Below are positions 16,593 through 25,144 of a stretch of 63,352 bases of DNA, one piece after another. The notes under the pieces were generated by a model. It ran no database searches and was not told the DNA's origin. It saw nothing but the letters and a program-made list of their open reading frames with translations. Location of the stretch: NCBI GenBank assembly GCA_018241125.1, contig JAFEEL010000021.1:1-63352 (forward strand), in the 5' to 3' direction. This DNA comes from Pseudomonadota bacterium (GTDB lineage Bacteria; Pseudomonadota; Gammaproteobacteria; Xanthomonadales; Xanthomonadaceae). The position numbers and the translations under genes are program-made. Every line of letters starts with the position of its first letter. Position 1 is the first letter of the stretch.

Positions 16593-16689
16593 GCTGAGTT
16601 GAGGCCATGCGGCCGAAACCCGGCACGACGCGGAACCGGTGATTTGCGGCCGATCGCGCCGCGAATGTCGAATCGGCGTGATGGGTTTG

Positions 16690-16710
16690 CCAGCCTTCGG
16701 CTGTTGAAAA
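16690..16710 (-). repeat. Interspersed repeat core in the pyrB-dnaE gap
   Basis: Read on the minus strand this is TTTTCAACAGCCGAAGGCTGG, identical over 21 bases to the cores inside both M16 genes (10099-10119 and 10696-10716). The surrounding 220-base convergent gap also has a CAACGCAAGG/CCTTGCAACG region but no gene. Confidence 0.85.
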
Positions 16711-16812
16711 CCGCTGCGCGCAACCCATCCTGCGTTGCTGGATCGGGTCGGCAGACCGGGAACCCAGGCAAGCGCATCTGCACGGCCTTGCAACGCAAGG
16801 CGCTCCGTTGGC

Positions 16813-19800
16813 TTAGCCTGGCTTGTGCAAAAGCACCGCCACCTCGCTCACCCCCGGCAGGGCGCGCAGCTTGCCCAGCAGCGGGGGCTCGACGCGCACC
16901 GATTGCGTGCCGATCATTTCGATGCTGCCGATGACGTTGGGCAAGCGCAGGCGCAGGCGCAGGGGTGTGCCGCCGGGGCGGTGGGCGGCGAGGGTTTGTT
17001 CGAGGCGCTCGAGCGTTCCCGGCTCGCGCAGGTCGGCGGTCAGCGACAACCGGCGTGCCTGTTGCGCGCACAGGTGCGCGAAGTCCCAGACGCGCGCGGC
17101 GCGCAGCGAGAAGCCGCCGCTGAACTCGTCTTCGCGCAGGCCACCTTCGATCAACAAGATGCGGCCGCGACCGAGCAGGGCGGCGTATTCGCTGAAGGCT
17201 TCGCGGAAGAACGCGACCTCGATTTGCCCGTAGCCATCCTCGAATTGCACGAATGCCTGATCGGCGCCGCGTTTACGCAGCAGCCCCACCATGCCTGCCA
17301 GCAGCACCTTGGCCTCGCCGCGGCGGTCGCGGCCGGCTTGCCACAAGCGCTCCAGATCGCGCAGCGTCGCGCCATCGGTCAAGCTGGCAAGCTCCGCGCG
17401 ATACGGGTCGAGCGGATGCCCGGACAGGTAGTGGCCGAGCGCGGCGTATTCGTTGGCGAGGGTCTGTTCGAGCGGGGCCGCGTGGGTCTCCGGCAATGCG
17501 ATGCGCGCCGAGTCCGCTGCAGTGGCCAGCGCCGGATCGCCGAACAGCGATACCTGCCCGGCTGCACGCTCGCGCGCCTGCTGCTCGGCGGCCTTGATCG
17601 CCTCGGGCAGTTGCAGCAGCAAGCTGGCGCGATTGCTCGCCAGCCCATCCATCGCCCCGGCATTGATCAATGCTTCGAGCGTGCGCCGATTCATGCCGGC
17701 GGCGCTCACGCGCATGCAGAAGTCGAGCAGGTCGCGGAACGGGCCGCCGCTTTCGCGTGCCTGCACGATGGCCTCGCAGGCCCCTTGCCCGACGCCCTTG
17801 ATCGCGCCCAAGCCATAGCGGATCTGCTTGCCAGGCAGCGGCTGGAAGTGGAACGGCGACTGGTTGACGTGCGGCGGCAGGATGGTCAGCCCGGTCGCGC
17901 GCACGTCCTGCAACAGCCCGACCAGCTTGTCGGTGCTGTCCATGTCGGCCGACAAGGTGGCGGCCATGAACTGCGCGGGGTAATGCACCTTCAACCATGC
18001 CGTCTGGTAGGCGACCAGCGAATAGGCGGCGGCGTGTGATTTGTTGAAGCCGTAGCCGGCGAACTTCTCCATCTGGTCGAAGATCGCGTCGGCGCGACGC
18101 TCGTCCAGCCCGTTCTGCGCCGCGCCTTCGCGGAAGATCGCGCGGTGCCTGGCCATCTCGGCGGCGATCTTCTTGCCCATCGCCCGGCGCAGCAGGTCGG
18201 CGCCGCCGAGCGAATAACCGCCGACGATCTGCGCCATCTGCATGACTTGTTCCTGATAGACCATGATGCCGTAGGTCTCGCGCAGGACCGGCTCGACGCG
18301 CGCATCCGGATACTCGATCGGCTCCTTGCCGTGCTTGCGTGCGCAGAAACTCGGGATCAGATCCATCGGGCCGGGGCGGAACAGCGCATTGAGCGCGACC
18401 AGATCGCCGAAGCGATCGGGTTTGGCTTCGCGCAACAGTTGCTGCATGCCGCGGCCTTCGAACTGGAACACCGCACCGGTGCGCGCCTCGCGGAACAGCT
18501 TGAAGACTTCCGGATCGTCCAGCGGGATCGCTGCGATATCGAGCCTCGGCTCGGAGATCCCGGTCGTGGAATTTCCGCATTGCGTTTTTCCGCCTTCTGC
18601 GCTTCCGCTCACCGCTCTTCCGCTCACCGCTTCACTGCTCACCGCTTCACTGCTCACCGCTTTCCCGAGTCCCGGCTTGTCGAGTCCCGAGTCCCGGCTT
18701 GTCGAGTCCCGAGTCCCGAGTCCCGATTCTTTGCTTGCTGCTCGCTGCTCCCTGCTCGCTGCTCCCTGCTCCCTGCTCCCGGCATTGACCGCCTTCACCG
18801 CCCAATCGATGATGGTCAGCGTGCGCAGGCCGAGGAAGTCGAACTTCACCAGGCCCACGGCCTCGATGTCGTCCTTGTCGAATTGCGTCACCGCGCCGCG
18901 CGCGCCTTCTTCGGCGAACAGCGCGGCGAAATCGGTCAGCGGGCTGGGCGCGATCACCACGCCGCCGGCGTGCTTGCCGGCATTGCGCACGAGGTCTTCG
19001 AGCTTGTGCGCCAGATCGACCAGCGCACGCACGTCTTCGTCGTCCTCGTAGGCCTGTTTGAGCTCGGGCACGATGCGCTCGGGGTCCTTGCGTGCCTTTT
19101 CGCTGCGCCCGAGGGCATCGTCCAGCGACAGCGGATCGGCTGGCCGCAGCGGAATCAGCTTGGCGATGCGATCGATTTGCCCGTGCGGCATGCCCAGCAC
19201 GCGCCCGGCGTCGCGCAACACCGCCTTGGCCGCCATGGTGCCGTAGGTGATGATCTGGCTGACGCGGTCGTGGCCGTACTTGCCGGCGACGTACTCGATC
19301 ACCTCGTCGCGGCGCTCCATGCAGAAGTCGATGTCGAAGTCGGGCATCGACACGCGCTCGGGATTGAGGAAACGCTCGAACAGCAGCTCGTAACGCAGCG
19401 GGTCGAGGTCGGTGATGCCCAGCGCAAAGGCGACCAGTGAACCCGCACCCGAGCCGCGCCCCGGGCCGACCGGGATGTCGTTGCGCTTGGCCCAGTTGAT
19501 GAAGTCGGCCACGATCAGGAAGTAGCCCGGGAAATCCATCCGCACGATCACGTCCAGTTCGAGATCGAGCCGCTGCCGATAATCGGCGACGGTCTTGTCG
19601 TCGGCCGGCGGATGCCTGGCCAGGCGCTCGCGCAAGCCATCGTGCGCTTGCGCGCGCAGCCACGACTCGACGGTCTGGTCGGACGGCACCGGGAATGCTG
19701 GCAGGTAGTTCTTGCCGAACTCCAGCTCGATGTTGCAGCGTCGCGCCAGTTCGACGCTGTTCTCCAACGCCTCGGGCAAGTCTGCAAACAACTCGCACAT

Positions 19801-20562
19801 CTCGTCTTCGGCTTTCAGGTATTGCTCGGGGCTGTAGTCGCGTGGGCGGCGCGGGTCGTTGAGCACCCAGCCGCCGGCGATGCACACGCGCGCCTCGTGC
19901 GCCTCGAAATCATCGCGATCCAGAAAGCGCACGTCGTTGCTGGCCACCAGCGGCAGGTCGCGACGCGCGGCCAGTTGCAGCGCGGCGGCGTTGAATGCCT
20001 GCTCGCGCTCGCGCCCGGTGCGGGTGAGCTCCAGATACAGCCGATCGTCGAAGTGGCGCTGCAGTTCGCTCAGCGCGTGCTCGGCGGCGTCGAGGTGGCC
20101 GTCGCCGGCCAGCTTGCCGACGTGGCTCTGGCGACCGGCCAGCACGATCAGGCCACGCGCCTCGCGGTGCAGCCATTCGGGCGCGATGGCGACGAAGTCG
20201 CCGTGGTGGCCTTCCAGATAGGCGCGCGAAATCAAGCGCGACAGCCCGAGGTAACCGCTGCGATCGGTACACAACAAGGTCAGGCGCGATACTTCGTTGC
20301 CCTGCGCCAGAAACACGTCGGCACCGGCGATGGGTTTGATGCCCATCTTCTCGGCGGCGCGGTAGAACTTCACCAGGCCGAATACGTTGGACAGGTCGGT
20401 CAACGCCAGCGCCGGCAGTTGCAACTGCACGGCGCGGCCGACCAGATTGGCGCGCGCGGCTTTGTGCGGATCGCCGTATTCGGGCTTGTCCGGCAAGCGG
20501 GCGGTCGAATCGCGCAGCGAATACTCGCTGTGCACGTGCAGGTGGACGAAGCGCGGGGTCAT
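16813..20562 (-). CDS. dnaE: DNA polymerase III alpha subunit, with an extra repeat-encoded loop
   Basis: The replicative polymerase, 1249 residues. The N-terminal PHP domain starts FVHLHVHSEYSLRDS. The palm carries MPDFDIDFCMERRDEVI around residues 400-415 (two catalytic aspartates) and VKFDFLGLRTLTIIDWA near 570 (third aspartate), followed by LFRPGPMDLIPSF, fingers, helix-hairpin-helix (GIGAIKGVG-like LGAIKGVG) and OB/C-terminal domains. Residues about 593-671 are an insertion not present in ordinary DnaE: E. coli has about ten residues between the palm helix and the LDIAAIPLDD strand, this protein has about 79. The insert is encoded by short tandem repeats at 18545-18785. It accounts for the excess over the usual 1150-1200 residues. 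Confidence 0.95.
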   Translation of the reverse strand: MTPRFVHLHVHSEYSLRDSTARLPDKPEYGDPHKAARANLVGRAVQLQLPALALTDLSNVFGLVKFYRAAEKMGIKPIAGADVFLAQGNEVSRLTLLCTDRSGYLGLSRLISRAYLEGHHGDFVAIAPEWLHREARGLIVLAGRQSHVGKLAGDGHLDAAEHALSELQRHFDDRLYLELTRTGREREQAFNAAALQLAARRDLPLVASNDVRFLDRDDFEAHEARVCIAGGWVLNDPRRPRDYSPEQYLKAEDEMCELFADLPEALENSVELARRCNIELEFGKNYLPAFPVPSDQTVESWLRAQAHDGLRERLARHPPADDKTVADYRQRLDLELDVIVRMDFPGYFLIVADFINWAKRNDIPVGPGRGSGAGSLVAFALGITDLDPLRYELLFERFLNPERVSMPDFDIDFCMERRDEVIEYVAGKYGHDRVSQIITYGTMAAKAVLRDAGRVLGMPHGQIDRIAKLIPLRPADPLSLDDALGRSEKARKDPERIVPELKQAYEDDEDVRALVDLAHKLEDLVRNAGKHAGGVVIAPSPLTDFAALFAEEGARGAVTQFDKDDIEAVGLVKFDFLGLRTLTIIDWAVKAVNAGSREQGAASREQRAASKESGLGTRDSTSRDSGLDKPGLGKAVSSEAVSSEAVSGRAVSGSAEGGKTQCGNSTTGISEPRLDIAAIPLDDPEVFKLFREARTGAVFQFEGRGMQQLLREAKPDRFGDLVALNALFRPGPMDLIPSFCARKHGKEPIEYPDARVEPVLRETYGIMVYQEQVMQMAQIVGGYSLGGADLLRRAMGKKIAAEMARHRAIFREGAAQNGLDERRADAIFDQMEKFAGYGFNKSHAAAYSLVAYQTAWLKVHYPAQFMAATLSADMDSTDKLVGLLQDVRATGLTILPPHVNQSPFHFQPLPGKQIRYGLGAIKGVGQGACEAIVQARESGGPFRDLLDFCMRVSAAGMNRRTLEALINAGAMDGLASNRASLLLQLPEAIKAAEQQARERAAGQVSLFGDPALATAADSARIALPETHAAPLEQTLANEYAALGHYLSGHPLDPYRAELASLTDGATLRDLERLWQAGRDRRGEAKVLLAGMVGLLRKRGADQAFVQFEDGYGQIEVAFFREAFSEYAALLGRGRILLIEGGLREDEFSGGFSLRAARVWDFAHLCAQQARRLSLTADLREPGTLERLEQTLAAHRPGGTPLRLRLRLPNVIGSIEMIGTQSVRVEPPLLGKLRALPGVSEVAVLLHKPG
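18545..18785 (-). repeat. Short tandem repeats inserted in dnaE
   Basis: On the plus strand the block holds three runs: CACCGCTTCACTG-type units (18610-18660), 7-base CGAGTCC units with a CGGCTTGT variant (18665-18730), and 7-base CTGCTCC/CTGCTCG units (18735-18780). They read in frame as GSREQGAASREQ, GLGTRDS and AVSSEAVSGRAVSG. No stop or frameshift is introduced. Confidence 0.9.
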
Positions 20563-20590
20563 GCCGAGGGGCCTTGCGAACGTTCAGGAA

Positions 20591-20738
20591 TCGCTGAACA
20601 AATCCATCGTGGATTTGTCAGCGAGCGCCCAGTCCGGTACATGCCCGGACTGGGCTCACACGGCTCTATCACTTGCGTGATGGATCCGTGGCCACGCCAT
20701 CCATGGCGTGGGGGAAACGCTGATAAATCAGCGTTTCC
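20591..20738. repeat. Five-hairpin palindromic element between dnaE and rnhB
   Basis: Five consecutive inverted repeats in 148 bases: 20591-20624 (CAAATCCA/TGGATTTG core), 20627-20655 (GCCCAGTCCGG/CCGGACTGGGC, perfect), 20665-20684 (TCTATCAC/GTGATGGA), 20692-20711 (CCACGCCAT/ATGGCGTGG, perfect) and 20713-20738 (GGAAACGCTGAT/ATCAGCGTTTCC, perfect 12 bp). There is no open reading frame of note. It has the look of a composite mobile repeat or a structured RNA. Confidence 0.85.
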
Positions 20739-20794
20739 TTCAAGCCTAGGCCGGTGCGACGAAACCGACAAGGCTTGACAGGCGCGCGTTGTGG

Positions 20795-21403
20795 TCAGAA
20801 GTCGAACTCGGTATTGGCGTAGGTCGCCGCCAGCACCGGCGCGAAGCTGCGGCGGTGGATCGCGCATGGCCCCAGATCGCGCAGCGCCGCCAGATGCTCG
20901 GGCGTGGGGTAGCCCTTGTGCACCGCAAACCCGTAGCCCGGGTACTGCGCGTCGAGTGCGTGCATCACGCGGTCGCGGTGCACCTTGGCGAGGATCGACG
21001 CGGCGCCGATGGCGCGCACGCGGGCATCGCCGCGGACGATGGCTTGCGCGGGGCAACGCAGGTGCGCTGGCAGGCGGTTGCCGTCGATCAGCGCTAGTTC
21101 CGGTTCGATCTCCAGCGCCGCCAGCGCACGGCGCATGCCGTCCATCGTGGCCTGGAAAATGTTGATGCGATCGATCATCGCCGCGTCGATTTCGATCACT
21201 GCGTGCGCCAGCGATTTGCTGCCGATGATTGGCGCCAGTTGCTCGCGGCGTGCCGGCGAGAGCGCCTTGGAGTCGCCCAATCCGTGGATGCGTCGCTTGG
21301 GGTCGAGGATCACCGCGGCCACCACCACCGGGCCGGCCAGCGGCCCGCGCCCGGCCTCGTCGACGCCGGCGATGAGCCGTCCGGCGATTGGCGGCAGTTT
21401 CAT
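20795..21403 (-). CDS. rnhB: Ribonuclease HII
   Basis: A 202-residue type 2 RNase H that removes ribonucleotides and RNA from RNA-DNA hybrids. Visible motifs are [19 protein letters not shown] (the first catalytic Asp and Glu), [22 protein letters not shown] (third acidic residue) and [14 protein letters not shown] (fourth). Start ATG 21403 overlaps the lpxB stop by 4 bases, matching the lpxB-rnhB-dnaE order of many gammaproteobacteria. Confidence 0.95.
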   Translation of the reverse strand: MKLPPIAGRLIAGVDEAGRGPLAGPVVVAAVILDPKRRIHGLGDSKALSPARREQLAPIIGSKSLAHAVIEIDAAMIDRINIFQATMDGMRRALAALEIEPELALIDGNRLPAHLRCPAQAIVRGDARVRAIGAASILAKVHRDRVMHALDAQYPGYGFAVHKGYPTPEHLAALRDLGPCAIHRRSFAPVLAATYANTEFDF

Positions 21404-22809
21404 GGTCGTGGCTGCCCGAGCAAGCCGTCGATGGCATCGGCGGCGAGCGTGGATGCGTCGCGGCGCAGGTGCTCGTGCAGTTCGGCAAAGCGCGCGCTGA
21501 CCGCTTCGACCCGTGCCGGATCGTCGAGCCAATCCAAAATCGCCGCGCACAGTGTGGTCGGCGTGCAGGCATCCTGCATCAGCTCGGGCACCAGCGCGGC
21601 ACCTGCCAACTGCGGGTATTGCACGTGCAGGGCCGGGGCCATCGGCAGCGCCGCGTGCAGCACGTTGGGCAGGCTGTACTGGCCGATCTTGAGCAGCCGG
21701 AAACCACGCACGATGGCCTGCGTGCTGCGCGCCACGCGGTAGGCCACCACCATGGGACGTTTGGCGAGCATGGCTTCCAGCGCCGCGGTGCCGGAGGCGA
21801 GCAGGACGGCGTCGCTGGCGATCAGCGCCGCGTGCGCGCGGCCATCGACCAGATGCATGACCGAGCGCAGCCCTTCGGCACCCGGTTCGGCGGCCACGCG
21901 TTCGAGTTGTCGGGTGAACGCTTCGCGGCAGGCGGCATTGGCCATCGGTGCGACGAAGTGCAGCTTCGGGCGCTCGCGCAGCGCCAGCGCGCAGGCGCGC
22001 AGGAAATCCATCCCCAGCCGCTTGATCTCGCCCAGGCGGCTGCCCGGCAGCACCGCAATCAGCGTGCCGGCGTTTGCCAATGCCAGTGCATGGCGGGCGG
22101 CATCGCGATCGGGCTGCAGCACAAACGCATCCGCCAGCGGATGTCCGACGAAGTGTGCGGTGACGCCATGCCGTGCGTAGATCGCCGGCTCCATCGGGAA
22201 CAGGCACAGCACGATATCGGCGCTGCGCCGGATCTTTTCCATGCGCCCTTCGCGCCACGCCCACACCGACGGGCTGACGTAGTGCGCGGTGCGGATGCCG
22301 CGCTGCTTGAGCGCACGTTCCACTCCGAGATTGAAGTCGGGCGCGTCGATGCCGATGAACACGTCGGGTCGCCATGCCAGCAGGCGTTGGCGCAAACGGC
22401 GACGCAAACGCAACAAGCGCGGCAAATGGCGAACCACTTCGCCCAAGCCCATCACCGCCAGCTCGCTGCAATCGTGCCAGGCTTCCACCCCCGCCGCGCG
22501 CATCTGCGATCCACCCACCCCGACGATTTGGGCATCGGGATGGCGGCGCTTGATCTGCGCGATCAAGCCCGCGCCGAGCTGGTCGCCGGAGGCTTCGCCG
22601 GCGATCAGGGCGAAGCGGGGAAACGAAGGGCCGTGAATCGTGAGACGTGATTCGTGAATCGTCGGGGCGTGAATCGTGAGTCGTGAATCGTGAATCGTCG
22701 GGCTGTGAATCGTGAGTCGTGAATCGTGAATCGTGGAAGCACTGATCGGCTTCGCTGGCGTGGCATCGCCGCTTTGGTCTTTGCCGTGCTTTGGCTTTTC
22801 ACCATTCAC
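21400..22809 (-). CDS. lpxB: Lipid-A-disaccharide synthase with a repeat-encoded N-terminal leader
   Basis: GT19 enzyme at the inner membrane that joins UDP-2,3-diacylglucosamine and lipid X. The enzyme proper begins [19 protein letters not shown], usually within the first few residues of LpxB. Other marks are [37 protein letters not shown] and VGHPLADAF. Here about 65 residues precede it, including three THIS-like repeats ([10 protein letters not shown]) written in 7-base tandem DNA. No in-frame ATG, GTG or TTG exists between the leader and the enzyme core that I can find, so GTG 22809 is the only visible start. The 469-residue product is longer than the usual 380-390. The start lies 40 bases after the lpxA stop. 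Confidence 0.9.
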   Translation of the reverse strand: MNGEKPKHGKDQSGDATPAKPISASTIHDSRLTIHSPTIHDSRLTIHAPTIHESRLTIHGPSFPRFALIAGEASGDQLGAGLIAQIKRRHPDAQIVGVGGSQMRAAGVEAWHDCSELAVMGLGEVVRHLPRLLRLRRRLRQRLLAWRPDVFIGIDAPDFNLGVERALKQRGIRTAHYVSPSVWAWREGRMEKIRRSADIVLCLFPMEPAIYARHGVTAHFVGHPLADAFVLQPDRDAARHALALANAGTLIAVLPGSRLGEIKRLGMDFLRACALALRERPKLHFVAPMANAACREAFTRQLERVAAEPGAEGLRSVMHLVDGRAHAALIASDAVLLASGTAALEAMLAKRPMVVAYRVARSTQAIVRGFRLLKIGQYSLPNVLHAALPMAPALHVQYPQLAGAALVPELMQDACTPTTLCAAILDWLDDPARVEAVSARFAELHEHLRRDASTLAADAIDGLLGQPRP

Positions 22810-22830
22810 GAATCACCATTCACGATTCAC
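22625..22830 (-). repeat. Heptameric tandem repeats at the lpxA-lpxB junction
   Basis: Imperfect 7-base units of the form GATTCAC/GACTCAC (plus strand GTGAATC/GTGAGTC) run in clusters from 22630 to 22735 inside lpxB and again from about 22800 to 22832 around its start codon. The coding part reads [36 protein letters not shown]. Confidence 0.9.
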
Positions 22831-22849
22831 GGCTTCACCTACCGCGGCT

Positions 22850-23623
22850 TCACCGCAACAACGACCGCTCGCTGCGGGCGATGAAGTCCAGCATCTGCAG
22901 CACGTCGGCTGCATCGGCATGTTCGAGTGCGAGTTGTTCGCGTGTTTGCGCCTGCGGTTTGCCGGACACGTACAAGGCGCGGTAGGCGCGTTTGATCGCG
23001 GCGATGCGCTCGGCGTCGAAGCCGCGCCGGCGCAGGCCTTCGGAGTTGATGCCGCGCGGCTTGGCGTAGTTGCCGGCGACCATCACGAACGGTGGCACGT
23101 CGGCATTGACCAGACTGCCCATGCCGATGAAGGCGTGTTCGCCGATGCGGCAGAACTGGTGGATGCCCGAGAAGCCGCCGAGGATGGCGAAATCGCCGAT
23201 GTGCACATGCCCGGCCAGGGTGGCGTTGTTGGCGAACACCGTCTGGTTGCCGACGATGCAATCGTGCGCGATGTGCACGTAGGCCATGATCCAGTTGTCG
23301 TCGCCGATCCGCGTACTGCCGCCGCCGTCGCCGGTGCCGCGATTGATGGTGCAGAACTCGCGGATGGTATTGCGTTGGCCGATCACCAGTTCGCTGCGTT
23401 CGCCGTGGTATTTCTTGTCCTGCGGATCGCCGCCGATGGCTGCGTGCGCGTGGATGCGGGTGCCCGCGCCGATGCGGGTCGGCCCGGAAATCACCACGTG
23501 ACTGGCGATATCGCAATCGTCGCCGATCTCGACCTGCGCGCCGATCACCGCGTACGGGCCGACCGCCACGTTGTTGCCGATGCGTGCCGCGGGATCGACG
23601 ATGGCGGTCGGATGGATGCCCAT
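22850..23623 (-). CDS. lpxA: UDP-N-acetylglucosamine O-acyltransferase
   Basis: A 257-residue left-handed beta-helix acyltransferase that starts lipid A synthesis using acyl-ACP. Hexapeptide repeats run through the first 190 residues (for example [14 protein letters not shown] and GDNCDIA-type strands). The catalytic histidine is in [19 protein letters not shown] near residue 120, and [19 protein letters not shown] is the acyl-chain ruler region. The C-terminal helical domain begins [20 protein letters not shown]. Seven bases separate it from fabZ upstream. Confidence 0.96.
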   Translation of the reverse strand: MGIHPTAIVDPAARIGNNVAVGPYAVIGAQVEIGDDCDIASHVVISGPTRIGAGTRIHAHAAIGGDPQDKKYHGERSELVIGQRNTIREFCTINRGTGDGGGSTRIGDDNWIMAYVHIAHDCIVGNQTVFANNATLAGHVHIGDFAILGGFSGIHQFCRIGEHAFIGMGSLVNADVPPFVMVAGNYAKPRGINSEGLRRRGFDAERIAAIKRAYRALYVSGKPQAQTREQLALEHADAADVLQMLDFIARSERSLLR

Positions 23624-23630
23624 GCGCCGC

Positions 23631-24098
23631 TCAGGCCTTGCGCGCGCACAGGATCTCGGCGCTGGCCGCTTCCTTGCCGTCCACCAGTGCGCGGCAGGCG
23701 TATTGCGCCATGTTGCGCAGCGTGCGCTTGAGTTCGACTTCGAACACCAGCTGGTCGCCGGGGACGACCACCCGGCTGAAGCGCGCGTTGTCCACTTTGA
23801 CCAGATAGAAAATCGGCTGCTCTCCGTCGCCGTCGTTCTGCGGCACCGACACTTGCGTGAGCAGGCCGGCGGCTTGCGCCATGCCTTCGATGATCAGCAC
23901 CCCGGGCATCACCGGGTGGCCGGGGAAGTGGCCGGTGAAGCACGGTTCGTTGCAGGTGACGTTCTTGAGCGCGCGCAGCCACTTGCCCGCTTCGAAATCC
24001 AGCACGCGATCGACCAGCAGGAACGGGTAGCGATGCGGCAGCATCGCCATGATCGCCTGGATGTCGCGGGTATGCGGGGCGGGGGCGGCTTCGTTCAT
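23631..24098 (-). CDS. fabZ: 3-hydroxyacyl-ACP dehydratase FabZ
   Basis: A 155-residue hot-dog-fold dehydratase of fatty acid elongation. The family signature is [14 protein letters not shown], followed by [21 protein letters not shown], which carries the catalytic His (in GHFPGHP) and Glu (in IEGMAQ), and [14 protein letters not shown] 24098 overlaps the lpxD stop by 4 bases. Its place between lpxD and lpxA is the usual gammaproteobacterial order and links hydroxyacyl-ACP use between fatty acid and lipid A synthesis. Confidence 0.96.
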   Translation of the reverse strand: MNEAAPAPHTRDIQAIMAMLPHRYPFLLVDRVLDFEAGKWLRALKNVTCNEPCFTGHFPGHPVMPGVLIIEGMAQAAGLLTQVSVPQNDGDGEQPIFYLVKVDNARFSRVVVPGDQLVFEVELKRTLRNMAQYACRALVDGKEAASAEILCARKA

Positions 24099-25117
24099 CG
24101 TTTCGGATCCTTGCTCAGCGCGTTCACGCTGCGCGCCATCTCGTCGAGTTGCTTGAAGCGTGTGGCGTTGCGACGCCAGCTGCGGTGATCTTGCAACAGC
24201 GTTCCGGAAGCATACTCGCCCGGTTGCGTGATGGATTGCAGCACCACGCCGGCGGCATGCACCACCACGTTGTCGCAGATCTCGATGTGGCCGTTGATGC
24301 CCACCGCTCCGGCGATGAGGCAGTTGTGCCCGATTTTCGTTGAACCGGCCACGCCCACGCAGCCGGCCATCGCGGTGTGCGCGCCGATGCGTACGTTGTG
24401 CGCGATCTGGATCTGGTTGTCCAGACGAACGTCTTCTTCCAGCACGGTGTCTTCCAGTGCGCCGCGATCGATCGTGGTGTTGGCGCCGATTTCGCAATCG
24501 TCGCCGATCACCACGCCGCCGCGCTGCGGCACCTTGATCCAGCGGCCGCCGTCGCGCGCCAGCCCGAAGCCGTCGGCGCCCAGCACCGCGCCGGGGTGGA
24601 TCAACACGCGATGTCCCAGATGCACCCGCATCACCAGGGTGACTCGCGCGACCAGTTCGCTACCGGCGCCGACGACGCAATCCTCGCCGATCACGCAGCC
24701 CGGGCCGATGATGGCGCCGGCCGCGATCACGCTGCGCGCGCCGATGCTGACGAAGGCGCCGATGTGCGCGGACGGGTCGATGCGGGCGCTGGCGGCGATG
24801 TCGGCGCTGCCGTGGATGCCGGGCGCTGGCGCCACTCGTGGATCGAACAGCGCGGCGATCTTCGCGAAGGCGACGTAAGGGTCGGATGCGATCAATGCCG
24901 GACAGGGTGCGCTTTCGACCTCGGCGGCGCGCAGCACCACCGCACCCGCCCGTGTGCTGGCCAGTTCGCCGCGATAACGCGGGTTGGCGAGAAAGGTCAG
25001 TTGGTCTGGCCCGGCCGCCGCGAGGGTGCCCACGCCGGAGACGCGCACCTGCCCGTCACCGCGCAGCGCCAGCCCGAAGCGCTGGGCGAGGCTGGCCAGG
25101 GTGTGCGCTGTGGCCAT
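24095..25117 (-). CDS. lpxD: UDP-3-O-(3-hydroxyacyl)glucosamine N-acyltransferase
   Basis: A 340-residue trimeric hexapeptide-repeat enzyme that adds the second acyl chain in lipid A synthesis. The N-terminal uridine-binding domain covers about 100 residues and includes AGPDQLTFLANPRYRGEL. The left-handed beta-helix follows, with the catalytic histidine in IAHNVRIGAHTAMAGCVGVAG near residue 240, and the C-terminal helix has RNATRFKQLDEMARSV. It lies 27 bases after bamA and is coupled to fabZ. Confidence 0.96.
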   Translation of the reverse strand: MATAHTLASLAQRFGLALRGDGQVRVSGVGTLAAAGPDQLTFLANPRYRGELASTRAGAVVLRAAEVESAPCPALIASDPYVAFAKIAALFDPRVAPAPGIHGSADIAASARIDPSAHIGAFVSIGARSVIAAGAIIGPGCVIGEDCVVGAGSELVARVTLVMRVHLGHRVLIHPGAVLGADGFGLARDGGRWIKVPQRGGVVIGDDCEIGANTTIDRGALEDTVLEEDVRLDNQIQIAHNVRIGAHTAMAGCVGVAGSTKIGHNCLIAGAVGINGHIEICDNVVVHAAGVVLQSITQPGEYASGTLLQDHRSWRRNATRFKQLDEMARSVNALSKDPKR

Positions 25118-25144
25118 CGAAGAAATCGTGCCCGGTCGCGGCGC

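Noticed and set aside
18545-18785. Intein in dnaE
   Set aside because: The insert is only about 70 residues, lacks splice-junction Cys/Ser and His-Asn residues and is built of tandem repeats.
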